Origin: JAWLBY01 sp041687455
Lineage (GTDB): Bacteria; Pseudomonadota; Gammaproteobacteria; Xanthomonadales; Xanthomonadaceae
Direction: 5' to 3'
DNA length: 38,386 bases
NCBI GenBank assembly: GCA_041687455.1
Contig: JAWLBY010000030.1
Coordinates: 1 to 38,386 of the forward strand
A program made the position numbers and the translations under genes. Positions 25,701-33,686 of this stretch are shown here, in pieces. The notes beneath the pieces were generated by a model that worked only from the letters and a program-made list of their open reading frames with translations, was not told where the DNA came from and made no database searches. Each line of letters begins with the position of its first letter. The stretch's first letter is position 1.

Positions 25701-26120
25701 ACCGCAGCGCGGCGCATCGATCAGGGGCAGCCCAGGCGCCGGCCAGACCCGCGCCAGCCCGACCCCGGTCAACGCCAATGCCGCGCTGAGCAGCAGCACC
25801 GCCCACAGCGCGCCGTCGGTCAGCAGTGCATGGGCCGGCCAGCCGGCCAGGCCGAGCATTCCGGCGCTGCCGAGCAACAGCAGCCACAGCACGGCCGGCA
25901 TCCGCCGCCGCAGGGTCGGGCCGACCCGCTGCTCGGGCCGGTGCTGCAGCGCGAACGCGGCACCGAACAGCGCCGCCGCCAGCGCCGGCAGCGTCGCGGC
26001 AAGCAACCACGGCGAAGCCGGCAACCCGAGCGGCAGCAGCCCCAGCAGCACCGCCGACGAAAAGCCGGCCAACGCGGCACCGCGGCCGTGCGGCGGTCGC
26101 AAAGGCTCAGTCGGTGCCAT
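22737..26120 (-). CDS. Membrane-anchored ankyrin-repeat protein
   Basis: A 1127-residue protein. Residues 1-220 contain about six hydrophobic helices (near 14-33, 36-57, 75-97, 102-125, 168-190 and 194-216) with short loops. A proline-rich linker (about 225-260) follows. The rest is built of at least fifteen ankyrin repeats with the usual G-x-T-P-L-x-x-A and L-L-x-x-G-A-D-P patterns, interrupted by a divergent stretch around 560-690. Ankyrin arrays bind other proteins; no enzymatic motif is seen. The start ATG 26120 lies inside the ycgL gene, overlapping its end by 14 bases, so translation is probably coupled. No clear ribosome binding site. A role at the inner membrane as a scaffold is inference. 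Confidence 0.88.
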   Translation of the reverse strand: MAPTEPLRPPHGRGAALAGFSSAVLLGLLPLGLPASPWLLAATLPALAAALFGAAFALQHRPEQRVGPTLRRRMPAVLWLLLLGSAGMLGLAGWPAHALLTDGALWAVLLLSAALALTGVGLARVWPAPGLPLIDAPRCGGSVALARRSLQQAGELVAADPSASRSVLGSLAWLLLLGGALLVGLAGGLLEPALRLALTIGWAVLLPFLAFVLLALIEPARLASAQTPIPELPKPPAREPVPESSGMPTAAAVPMPPTAALYRAARSGRIDVALAQLEAGADPHALPAAGERDQRSLPMLAALLGDTRLLRALIERGVDVNRRHAGLTPLLAATRDSLRGRTDAVTTLLANGADPRATDADGRTALHFAALTGEPDIAALLLDAGAPLEALNRDGFSPLGVACGAGNWRLARFLLERKARPDPAGGQPVLLAAAAGDDDPAGVQLLLKHKAKVDARGRLGRTALMNACLAGNLQIVDALLAAGAEAGAADEHGVTPLHEAARAGANPVLRRLVAARPDPRAVDGNGRSALLVACQSSSADAETVALLLELGADPTQPALDGRSALDCAIAAGRWPLVAVLDPDRPLPASLFDHLPGAELTISPDDAAHWPERLADALADADLGRLDALLRVPPADGPERLLAAFEQLPDARPAALRQRLAAAIAAQADPHAIAALQQRLLARPALGALQALLERGLPIAGSGTLARLLHASTRSGGDSAAAERFALTLLEQGADPFGAEQGERPLLLAVRLGWSRLLAALLARGVDPETTDRRGRSALHLACMQREPALIRPLLAAGAQPDRRDASGTTPLGLALAASDHALAEWLDWSGPWPLPRRPLRDADLVAAAAVGDVAAVERLLALGLPLDARDGQGATALLRACGNGQQAVVDRLLTAGADPLLPALSGATCLSAAVSTRQTAIVERLIAAGVPVDQPLPGGITPLMVAAGLGWPEPMQRLIGAGADVGHVDDQGQAATHMLAQWGATAQDRSRASLLWQVLLGAGADPDLRSAAGLSPLALLLGARCEPGSLRDEDTLAAQLELLLARQLDLDVRDGRGFTPLHLAALHGQVRAVRRLLVAGADREARDQLNRRPQDIAVMRGFVDIAAELETRSEPTPSLARFLREPR

Positions 26121-26364
26121 GCAGGATCAGCGACTCGTTCGGCGGAAACTGCACGTGGAACCCGTGTTCGGCCAGATTGGCCCGGACCACTGCCGGGTCG
26201 GCACGGGCCAGCCGGCGCTCCGGATGCAGGTCGAGTTCGAGCACCAGCACGAAGCCACCGAGCTGACTGCGCAGCGGCGACGGGACGCGCTCGAAAGCGT
26301 CACGCTCGGCGAGGTAGACATAGGTCTCCGGCCGGCGCGCGCAACGGTAGACGTAGCAACGCAT
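26107..26364 (-). CDS. YcgL-domain protein
   Basis: An 85-residue protein of the YcgL family, recognised from M-R-C-Y-V-Y-R-C, E-T-Y-V-Y-L-A-E-R-D-A-F, P-S-P-L-R-S-Q-L-G, and F-V-L-V-L-E-L-D. These are small gammaproteobacterial proteins of unclear function. ATG 26364 fits the family start; a 143-codon upstream extension in frame has no homology. No good ribosome binding site precedes it. The 3' end overlaps the ankyrin gene by 14 bases on the same strand, so the two form one translational unit. It lies head-to-tail with the tricorn gene, which ends at 26569. Confidence 0.88.
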   Translation of the reverse strand: MRCYVYRCARRPETYVYLAERDAFERVPSPLRSQLGGFVLVLELDLHPERRLARADPAVVRANLAEHGFHVQFPPNESLILHGTD

Positions 26365-26568
26365 GGGTCTGGGGGCTGATGCGAAGCGGCAAGGATAGCG
26401 GCTGCGCGGCAGCTTGCGGTTAGCACGGCGTTGCCGGATCCCGACCCGACGGCGATGGCGCTGTCGGTGCCGGGGCCGCCGATCGACTCGGCGGCCCGGG
26501 CAAGCGTGGCGGAAACCCCCCGCGGACCGGCACACGGAGCAGGCCGCGTGCCGTGGTGTGGAGCGGGC

Positions 26569-29500
26569 TCAGGTCTCCGGCGGGAACACCGTCGGCGCCG
26601 GCGGCGCCTGCGGATGCCGTGGCGGGTTCTTCTCGAGCTCGGCCAGCAGGTGGGCCACGGCGGCCTCGAGGCTCGGATCGATGCCGGCAGCGAGCTGGTC
26701 CGGCCGGTCGATCACCTCGATGTCGGGCATCACGCCTTCGTTCTCGACCGCCCAGCGACCGTCGGTGTCCATGAAGCGGAAGCTGGCCGCCAGCAGCGCG
26801 CCGCCATCGGCCAGCCGCGGATTGGCCGAGATGCCGATCAGGCCGCCCCAGGTCCGGGTGCCGATCAGCGTGCCGAGGCCGAGCTTGCGGAAGTAGAACG
26901 GCAGCGCGTCGCCGCCGGAACTCGACGTACCGTTGGTCAGCATCACCTTCGGGCCGAGATGCGACAGCAGCGGGGTCGCGCGCGGCTCGACGCCGCGGTA
27001 CTTCCAGTAGCTCAGCGGCGTGCGCGCCAGCAGTTCGATCATCCGGTCCGGAATGAAACCGCCGCCGTTGTAACGGTCGTCGACGATCAGTGCCTCGCGG
27101 GCGTTGTACGCAACCATGCCGGCGAACAGTTCTCGATTGCCTTCGATCGCGGTGTTCGGCACATGCAGGTAGCCGATCCGGCCGCCGGACAGTTCCTCGA
27201 CCCGGCGCCGCCGGGCCTGCACCCAGTCGAGGTAGCGCAGATGCCGCTCCGTGCCGATCGTCCTGACCCGCACGCTGCGCGCCGCGGCCGGGTCGGGGCG
27301 CGCGGCGACGCTCAACGCGACAACCTTGTCGGCCTTGTTCTCGAGCAGCCGGTAGATGTTGTCGACGCCGCGCGTGCTGACGCCGTCGATCGCGAGCAGC
27401 AGTTCGCCCTCGGCGACATCGACACCGGGCTCGGTCAGCGGCGAGCGCCGCTGCGGATCCCAGTTCTCGCCCGGCATGATCCGGGCGACGCGCCAGTAGC
27501 CACTGGCATCGGGCTGCAGGTCGGCTCCGAGCAGGCCGCCGGCGCGGCGTTCGACGCGGGTCTGGTCGCCGGCCTCGACGTAGACGTGGCCGGAATTAAC
27601 CTCGCCGCCGATTTCATGCAGCAGGTAGTCGAGATCGGCGCGCGTCGCGACATGCGCGACCAGCGGCTCGTAGCGGGCACGGATGGCGTTCCAGTCCTGG
27701 CCGTGCATGCCCGGCTCGTAGAACCAGTCGCGCAGTGTGCGCCAGCCGTCGACGAACATCTGCTGCCATTCCTGGCGCGGCTCGATCCGCAACTGCAGGC
27801 CATCGAGCTTGAGCTTGCCGGCATCGAAGTCGGCCTTCGGCTTGGCGTCGACGATCGCGAAATCCTCGCCACGCCGCAGCAGCAGCTTCTTGCCGTTGTT
27901 CGACAACGCGTAGCCGGTCACCGCAGCGACCGCTTCCGGCTTGTCGGCGTCGAGGCCGAGGTACTGCAGCTCGCCGCGGCCGCCACCGGACGGCATCGAG
28001 ACGAAGAACACGCCGTCGGCATTGGCCGACAGCCCGGCGTAGTTGCCGGCCGGCGCATTCAATGCGATGACGCGACGGTCGAAGCCGGGCAGATCGACGC
28101 GCAGTCGCGCCGCGGACGCGTCGGCCTTGCCGTTCTTGCCGTTCTTGCCGTTGCCGTCGGCGCCGCCGCTGGCGGCGTCGACTTCGTCCGATTTCGGCCG
28201 CAGCAGCGCCGGGCCGTCGGCCGCCAGCGTCGCGGCGTAGACACGCGTCGCGTTCTGGTACAGGTAGTTGAACTCGTAGGCGGAGAACGCGAGGTTGTAG
28301 TCGCGGTTCGACAGGAAATACAGGTAGCGGCCCTGCGGATCGAAGGCCGGCGAGGATTCGCTGGTCTCGTCCTGGGTCAACTGCCGCGTGGTCCGGCTGT
28401 CGACACTGTAGAGCCAGATCGAATCATTGCCGTTGGCACCGGACTTCGCATAGGCCAGCCAGCGGCTGTCCGGCGACCAGGTGTATTCGCCGATCGGCGA
28501 AATCGTCGCGGTATCGACATCAGTGACCGCGCCGCTGGCAACGTCGACGATCTGCAAGCGGTTGTGCTTGTCGGAGATCGCGATCCGGCTCGAATCCGGC
28601 GACCAGACCGGCGCCAGCCGCCAGATGTCGCCGTCGGTGGTGATCCGGCGCGGCGCGCTGCTGCCGTCCTGCGCACGAACGTACAGCTCGTACTCGCCCG
28701 ACGCATCCGACAGGTAGGCGATCCAGCGGCCGTCCGGCGACCAGGTCACGTTCATCTCGCGCGCAGCCGGCGTCATCGACAGGTTGCGCACCTCGCCATG
28801 TTTGGCCGGCACGCTGAAGATTTCGCCGCGGGCGCCGACGACGATCCGTTCGCCGCCCGGCGCGATGTCGAACGATTCGACGAACTTCTGTGCCGCGATG
28901 TACTTCGGCATCGTTTCCGGCAAGTCGTTGGCGACCCGGATCTCGATTTCGCGTCGCTGTGCGGTGGCCGGATCGTAATGCCAGATCGATCCGCCATTCT
29001 CGAACACGATGCCGCCCGGGCCGGCGCTCGGCCACAGCACGTCGAACTCGCTGAAATCGGTCAGCCGGCGCGGCTCGCCGCCGGCTTCCGGCATCGCGTA
29101 CAGATTCAACGTGCGCTCGCGGTCGGACACGAAGTAGATCGTATCGCCGAGCCACATCGGCTGGTGGTCGGTGGCGCGGTGGTCGGTCAGCCGCTGCGCG
29201 CTGTTGTCGCGCAGGTCGAAGGTCCAGATGTCCTGCGCGCGGCCGCCGCGATAACGCTTGAAGTTGCGGAAATCACGGTCGATCGGCGTGTAGACGAAGC
29301 GGGTGCCGTCCGGGCTCATGCTGCCGCCGCCGGATTCCGGCACCGGCATCGGCTGCTCGAGCCCACCGGCTACCGGCACCAGGTACGGCCGGCCGTCGCG
29401 CTCGCCGGTGCCGACGCGATTCATCCTGACCACGATGTGGCGACCGTCCGGCGTCCAGTCGAGCACGCGGTTGTCGGTGCCGCCGCGCGGCGGCATCGGA

Positions 29501-29820
29501 CCGACGTCGTTGTACCAGGTCAACTGGCGCGGCTCGCCGCCGGCCGCCGGCATCACGAACACCTGCCGGGTGCCGTTGTACTCGGCCGAGAACGCAATCT
29601 GGCTGCCGTCCGGACTGAACTTCGGATACAGCTCCTGCCCGGCATGCGATGTCAGCCGCGATGCGGTGCCGCCGACCAGCGGCGCGGTGTAGATGTCGCC
29701 GCCGTAGACGAACACGACGCGATCATTGTGGATGTCCGGGAAGCGCAGCAGCCTGGTCGGACTGTCGGCCAGCGCGGTGTGGGTCGCCAGCGCAAGAAGC
29801 AATGGGTACAACGGTCGCAT
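26569..29820 (-). CDS. Tricorn-type protease (S41 family)
   Basis: A 1083-residue exported peptidase with a signal peptide (M-R-P-L-Y-P-L-L-L-A-L-A... ending A-L-A). The N-terminal part consists of beta-propeller repeats with W-S-P-D-G and S-P-D-G-S motifs; then a PDZ-like region and the C-terminal S41 catalytic part follow. Catalytic residues line up with archaeal tricorn: H745 in N-S-G-H-V-Y-V, a probable nucleophile S968 in T-N-G-T-S-S-S-G-G-D, and E1028 in E-N-E-G-V. Tricorn degrades peptides to short pieces. The ATG at 29820 has AGGA upstream. It is divergent from the S9 peptidase, and both probably act in the periplasm. Confidence 0.95.
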   Translation of the reverse strand: MRPLYPLLLALATHTALADSPTRLLRFPDIHNDRVVFVYGGDIYTAPLVGGTASRLTSHAGQELYPKFSPDGSQIAFSAEYNGTRQVFVMPAAGGEPRQLTWYNDVGPMPPRGGTDNRVLDWTPDGRHIVVRMNRVGTGERDGRPYLVPVAGGLEQPMPVPESGGGSMSPDGTRFVYTPIDRDFRNFKRYRGGRAQDIWTFDLRDNSAQRLTDHRATDHQPMWLGDTIYFVSDRERTLNLYAMPEAGGEPRRLTDFSEFDVLWPSAGPGGIVFENGGSIWHYDPATAQRREIEIRVANDLPETMPKYIAAQKFVESFDIAPGGERIVVGARGEIFSVPAKHGEVRNLSMTPAAREMNVTWSPDGRWIAYLSDASGEYELYVRAQDGSSAPRRITTDGDIWRLAPVWSPDSSRIAISDKHNRLQIVDVASGAVTDVDTATISPIGEYTWSPDSRWLAYAKSGANGNDSIWLYSVDSRTTRQLTQDETSESSPAFDPQGRYLYFLSNRDYNLAFSAYEFNYLYQNATRVYAATLAADGPALLRPKSDEVDAASGGADGNGKNGKNGKADASAARLRVDLPGFDRRVIALNAPAGNYAGLSANADGVFFVSMPSGGGRGELQYLGLDADKPEAVAAVTGYALSNNGKKLLLRRGEDFAIVDAKPKADFDAGKLKLDGLQLRIEPRQEWQQMFVDGWRTLRDWFYEPGMHGQDWNAIRARYEPLVAHVATRADLDYLLHEIGGEVNSGHVYVEAGDQTRVERRAGGLLGADLQPDASGYWRVARIMPGENWDPQRRSPLTEPGVDVAEGELLLAIDGVSTRGVDNIYRLLENKADKVVALSVAARPDPAAARSVRVRTIGTERHLRYLDWVQARRRRVEELSGGRIGYLHVPNTAIEGNRELFAGMVAYNAREALIVDDRYNGGGFIPDRMIELLARTPLSYWKYRGVEPRATPLLSHLGPKVMLTNGTSSSGGDALPFYFRKLGLGTLIGTRTWGGLIGISANPRLADGGALLAASFRFMDTDGRWAVENEGVMPDIEVIDRPDQLAAGIDPSLEAAVAHLLAELEKNPPRHPQAPPAPTVFPPET

Positions 29821-29993
29821 CGGACATCCTCGAATGGTCGGTCGCGACCGATTCTAGCCGGCCGGTTGCGGCCGTCCTGTGCCGGAAGGGCCGGAACCGC
29901 GGCCGGCGGGCCGGGATCGCGCTCGCCTCGGCGCGAAAAGCGCGCGACCGGGCGCATCGGCTTCGCCCGGACTCAGCGCGACGAGCCGTACCG

Positions 29994-30009
29994 GCCGCGA
30001 CGTTGCGGC
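29994..30009. promoter_or_regulatory. Palindromic box, copy 1
   Basis: GCCGCGACGTTGCGGC, a near-palindrome (one mismatched pair), occurs here and identically at 30047-30062, start-to-start 53 bases. It lies in the 291-base divergent region between the two peptidase genes. Confidence 0.45.
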
Positions 30010-30046
30010 ACGAGCGGCCCACCGACGCTGCAGGCGAACCGCGCAC

Positions 30047-30062
30047 GCCGCGACGTTGCGGC
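30047..30062. promoter_or_regulatory. Palindromic box, copy 2, at S9 -35 position
   Basis: Second exact copy of the 16-base box. It overlaps the TTGCGG that would serve as -35, 15 bases before a TACCCT -10-like hexamer at 30077-30082, so a bound protein would block or set S9 promoter use. Confidence 0.45.
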
Positions 30063-30082
30063 CGTGCCTGCTCTGCTACCCT
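30056..30082 (+). promoter_or_regulatory. Putative S9 peptidase promoter
   Basis: TTGCGG (30056-30061), 15-base spacer, TACCCT (30077-30082), leader of about 24 bases to ATG 30112 with GGAG in it. Weak consensus match. Confidence 0.35.
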
Positions 30083-30111
30083 CGCCCGCTCGCTATCTGC
30101 TGGAGCTTGCG

Positions 30112-32484
30112 ATGCTGCGTTTGCGTCCCGTGCTGGCCCTGACCCTCGCGCTGTCGGCCGTGCTGCCGGCGTTCGCCGAGCGGCCCGACTGGCAGCTCGA
30201 ACTGGAACGGATCATGGCTCATCCGGACTGGATCGGGCCGCCGGTCGAGCAACCGTACTGGGCGCTCGACGGCCGTGCGATCCACTACTCGCTCAAACGC
30301 GAAGGCAGTCCGGTGCGCGACCTCTGGCGGGCGCCGCTGGACGGCACCCCGAGCCGCGTCGACGACGCCGAGCGCGCGACGCTCGACGCCGCCGATCCGG
30401 TGTTCGATGCCGAGCGGCGGCGAGCGCTGTTCGTCCGCGGCGGCGACGTGTTCCTGCGCGACCTCGCCAGCGGCGAACTGCGGCAACTGTCGCGCACGCC
30501 GAAGGACGAGTCGCGGCCGATGTTCTCGTCCGACGGTTCGGCGGCGCTGTGGCGGATCGGCAGCGACTGGTGGGGTTTCGATTTCGAGCGCGGACTGTCG
30601 ATCCAGTTGACCGACCTGCGCACCGAGAAGGACCCGCAGGCCGAGCCGGATGCCGACCCGCTGCGCGACATGCAGTTGCGGCTGTTCGAAACACTGCAGC
30701 GCGGCAAGCAGGATCGCGACGCGCTGCGCGAACGCGATCGCGAACTGCGACGCGCCGACCCGACCCGGCCGATCTCGCCGGTGTACCTCGGCGACGCGCT
30801 GACGCTGGCCGACAGCGCGCTGTCGCCCGACCGCCGCTGGGTGCTGCTGGTGACCGAGGCCAAGGATGCCGACACCGGCCGCGACGGCACGATGCCGAAA
30901 TACGTGACCGAGAGCGGCTACGAGGAGGTCGAGGACGTCCGCACCCGGGTCGGCCGCAACGCGCCGATCGGCCAGCAGGTGAAGCTGGTCGATCTCAACG
31001 ACGGCAGCGTCCACTCGCTGGCGTTCGACCCGCTGCCCGGCATCGCCGACGATCCGCTCGCCGAACTGCGCAAGCGCAACGAGCAGCCGGCATTGGAGGG
31101 CCAGCGCGCGGTGCGCGTCGACGGCATCGAATGGAACCGCGACGGCAGCCAGGTCGCGCTGATGCTGCGCGCGGTCGACAACAAGGACCGCTGGATCGCG
31201 ACCGTCGAGTTCGGCGACAGGCAACTGGTCAGCCGGCATCGACTGACCGATCCGGCCTGGATCAACTGGAGCTTCAACGGCTTCGGCTGGGTGCCGGGCA
31301 CCACCGACACGCTGTGGCTGTTGTCGGAGCACAGCGGTTGGTCGAAGCTGTACACACTGCCGCTCGGCGGCAAGCCGCGCGCGCTCGGCGAGGGCCGCTG
31401 GGAGGCCGACGACGTGCACTGGTCGCCGGACGGCCGCACCGCCTATTTCCTCTGCAACCGCGCATGGCCGGGCGACTACGAGGTCTGCGCCGCCGATCGT
31501 GAAAGCGGCAGCGTACGCGAAGTGACCGCGCTCGACGGCGTCGACGACTTCGTGCTGTCGCCCGACGGCCAGCGCCTCGCGCTGCGGGCGTCGAGCAGCC
31601 ACACGCCGCCGCAGTTGCACGTCGTCGATCTCGCCGACGGCCGCAGTCGGCCGCTGACCGATACCCGCAGCGACGCCTATCGCGCGCGACAGTGGCCGGC
31701 ACCGCAGTTCGTGCAGATTCCGTCCAGTCACGGCGCCGGCTCGATCCACGGCAAGTTCTACCGCCCGGCCGAACTGCAGCCCGGCAAGCGCTATCCGATC
31801 GTGTTGTTCGTGCATGGCGCGGGCTACCTGCAGAACGTGCACGCGCGCTGGCCGGTGTACTTCCGCGAGCAACTGTTCCATCACCTGCTGGTCGAGCACG
31901 GCTACCTGGTGCTCGATCTCGACTACCGGGCCTCGGCCGGCTACGGCCGCGACTGGCGCACCGCGATCTACCGGCAGATGGGTCATCCGGAACTCGACGA
32001 CTACCTCGACGGCATCGACTGGTTGGTCGAGCAGCAGCAGGGCGACCGCGAGCGGGTCGGCATCTATGGCGGCAGCTACGGCGGCTTCATGACCTTCATG
32101 GCGATGTTCCGCGCGCCGGAGCGGTTCGTCGCCGGTGCCGCGCTGCGGCCGGTGGCCGACTGGGCGCACTACAACCACGAATACACGTCGAACATCCTGA
32201 ACACCCCGACGATCGATCCGGAAGCATTCGGCAAGTCGTCACCGATCGAGTACGCCGCAAACCTGCAGGGCCACCTGCTGATCAGCCACGGCATGATCGA
32301 CGACAACGTGTTCTACCAGGACTCGGTCCGCCTCGCGCAGCGACTGATCGAGCTTCGCAAGGACAAGTGGGAGCTGGCGAGCTATCCGCTCGAACGGCAT
32401 GCCTACCAGCAACCGGAGAGCTGGTACGACCAGTACCGCCGCGTGTTCGAACTGTTCCAGCGGACGCTGCAGCCCACCGACTGA
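30112..32484 (+). CDS. S9 family prolyl oligopeptidase
   Basis: A 790-residue exported serine peptidase. The signal peptide is M-L-R-L-R-P-V-L-A-L-T-L-A-L-S... ending A-F-A. The middle is a beta-propeller with S-P-D-R/G repeats, and the C-terminal 250 residues form the alpha/beta-hydrolase domain with H-G-A-G-Y near 566. The catalytic triad is S655 in Y-G-G-S-Y-G-G, D730/D731 in M-I-D-D-N-V, and H763 in E-R-H-A-Y. Resembles dipeptidyl-peptidase-IV-like members that clip short peptides. GGAG seven bases before ATG 30112. It is divergent from the tricorn gene and may work with it on peptides. Confidence 0.94.
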   Translation: MLRLRPVLALTLALSAVLPAFAERPDWQLELERIMAHPDWIGPPVEQPYWALDGRAIHYSLKREGSPVRDLWRAPLDGTPSRVDDAERATLDAADPVFDAERRRALFVRGGDVFLRDLASGELRQLSRTPKDESRPMFSSDGSAALWRIGSDWWGFDFERGLSIQLTDLRTEKDPQAEPDADPLRDMQLRLFETLQRGKQDRDALRERDRELRRADPTRPISPVYLGDALTLADSALSPDRRWVLLVTEAKDADTGRDGTMPKYVTESGYEEVEDVRTRVGRNAPIGQQVKLVDLNDGSVHSLAFDPLPGIADDPLAELRKRNEQPALEGQRAVRVDGIEWNRDGSQVALMLRAVDNKDRWIATVEFGDRQLVSRHRLTDPAWINWSFNGFGWVPGTTDTLWLLSEHSGWSKLYTLPLGGKPRALGEGRWEADDVHWSPDGRTAYFLCNRAWPGDYEVCAADRESGSVREVTALDGVDDFVLSPDGQRLALRASSSHTPPQLHVVDLADGRSRPLTDTRSDAYRARQWPAPQFVQIPSSHGAGSIHGKFYRPAELQPGKRYPIVLFVHGAGYLQNVHARWPVYFREQLFHHLLVEHGYLVLDLDYRASAGYGRDWRTAIYRQMGHPELDDYLDGIDWLVEQQQGDRERVGIYGGSYGGFMTFMAMFRAPERFVAGAALRPVADWAHYNHEYTSNILNTPTIDPEAFGKSSPIEYAANLQGHLLISHGMIDDNVFYQDSVRLAQRLIELRKDKWELASYPLERHAYQQPESWYDQYRRVFELFQRTLQPTD

Positions 32485-32519
32485 GCCCCTGCGCACCTGC
32501 CCCGAACGGAGTCATGCCG

Positions 32520-33563
32520 ATGCAATGGATGATCTACGGCGCCAACGGCTACACCGGTGAACTGATCGCGCGCGAGGCGGCCCGGCGCGGCCTGCAGCCG
32601 GTGCTTGCCGGCCGCAACCGCGACGCGCTGGAACGGCTCGGAAAGGAACTATCGCTGCCGGCGCGGGTGTTCGCACTCGATGATCGGTCGGCGCTGCGGG
32701 AAGCGCTGTCCGGCATCGGCCTCGTGCTGCATTGCGCCGGGCCGTTCTCGCAGACCGCGGCGCCGATGATCGACGCCTGCATCGCCAGCGGCTGCCACTA
32801 TCTCGACATCACCGGCGAGATCGACGTGTTCGCGCTCGGCCATTCGAAGGATGCCGATGCGCGGCAGGCGGGTGTCGTACTGCTGCCGGGCAGCGGCTTC
32901 GATGTCGTGCCGACCGACTGCGTCGCCGCGCTGCTGAAGGCGCGGCAGCCCGACGCCGAGCGCCTCGTGCTGGCGTTCGAGGCAGGCGGCGGACCGAGCC
33001 CGGGCACCGCGAAGACCAGCGTCGAAGGTCTCGGCAAGGGCGGTCGGGCGCGAATCCGCGGCATCGTCGAACGCGTGCCGCTGGCGTGGAAGGTGCGATT
33101 CTTCGAGCGCGACGGCGAGCAGCGCGTCGCGATGACGATCCCGTGGGGCGACGTCTACACCGCGTTCGTGTCGACCGGCATTCCGGACGTCGAGGTCTAC
33201 ATGGCGGTGCCGCCGGCAACGATCCGGCGCGTGCGCCGGCTGCGGATGCTCGGTCCGCTGCTCGGCCTGCGATGGGTGCAAGGGCTGCTGAAGGCGCAGG
33301 TCGGGAAGAAGGTCCGCGGACCGAGCGCGACGACCCGCGACCGGACCGGCTGCGTGGTCTGGGGCGAAGTCACCGACGCCCACGGCCGCCAGCAGCGGAT
33401 GCGGCTGCGCACGCCGAACGGCTATGCGCTGACCGTATCCGCATCGCTCGGCATCGTCGAACGACTGCTGCACGATGCCCCGGCCGAAGGTGGCTACTAC
33501 ACGCCGTCGATGCTGATGGGTGCCGAGTACGTGCTGTCGCTGCCCGGCGTGCGGCTCGATTGA
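32520..33563 (+). CDS. Saccharopine dehydrogenase-like protein
   Basis: A 347-residue protein with a Rossmann fold starting at M-Q-W-M-I-Y-G-A-N-G-Y-T-G, then L-A-G-R-N-R-D-A-L, L-H-C-A-G-P-F-S-Q-T-A and Y-L-D-I-T-G-E-I, as in trans-acting enoyl-reductase/saccharopine-dehydrogenase-like families. The substrate is unknown; relatives reduce lipid intermediates, but true lysine-pathway activity is unlikely. ATG 32520 has GGAG eight bases upstream; ATG 32514 is too close to it. It starts 36 bases after the S9 stop on the same strand and may share its transcript. Confidence 0.85.
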   Translation: MQWMIYGANGYTGELIAREAARRGLQPVLAGRNRDALERLGKELSLPARVFALDDRSALREALSGIGLVLHCAGPFSQTAAPMIDACIASGCHYLDITGEIDVFALGHSKDADARQAGVVLLPGSGFDVVPTDCVAALLKARQPDAERLVLAFEAGGGPSPGTAKTSVEGLGKGGRARIRGIVERVPLAWKVRFFERDGEQRVAMTIPWGDVYTAFVSTGIPDVEVYMAVPPATIRRVRRLRMLGPLLGLRWVQGLLKAQVGKKVRGPSATTRDRTGCVVWGEVTDAHGRQQRMRLRTPNGYALTVSASLGIVERLLHDAPAEGGYYTPSMLMGAEYVLSLPGVRLD

Positions 33564-33609
33564 TCGCGTGCCACGCTCGGTGGGGCGGTCCTTCGACCGG
33601 CTCAGGACA

Positions 33610-33627
33610 GGCTTCAGCCGCGATCTT
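33610..33627. repeat. 18-bp dispersed repeat
   Basis: The 18 bases are identical to 34648-34665 and, inverted with one change, match about 35018-35034. Next to it (33590-33609) is the pattern GTCCTTCGACCGGCTCAGGAC, a small hairpin. Part of a REP-like family around this transporter gene. Confidence 0.7.
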
Positions 33628-33686
33628 CTGACTGTCCCACATGCATGCCCCGCACGGTCGCTGGTATCTCCATTCGTGATCTGTCG

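Noticed and set aside
23299..26379. Long plus-strand frame opposite the ankyrin gene
   Set aside because: Ser/Ala/Arg-rich low-complexity product with no family signature; the minus strand encodes clear ankyrin repeats.
26431..32484. A 2017-codon open frame on the plus strand
   Set aside because: Its first 60% runs antisense to the tricorn gene with a composition typical of GC-rich shadow frames; only the end, from 30112, is the real S9 peptidase.
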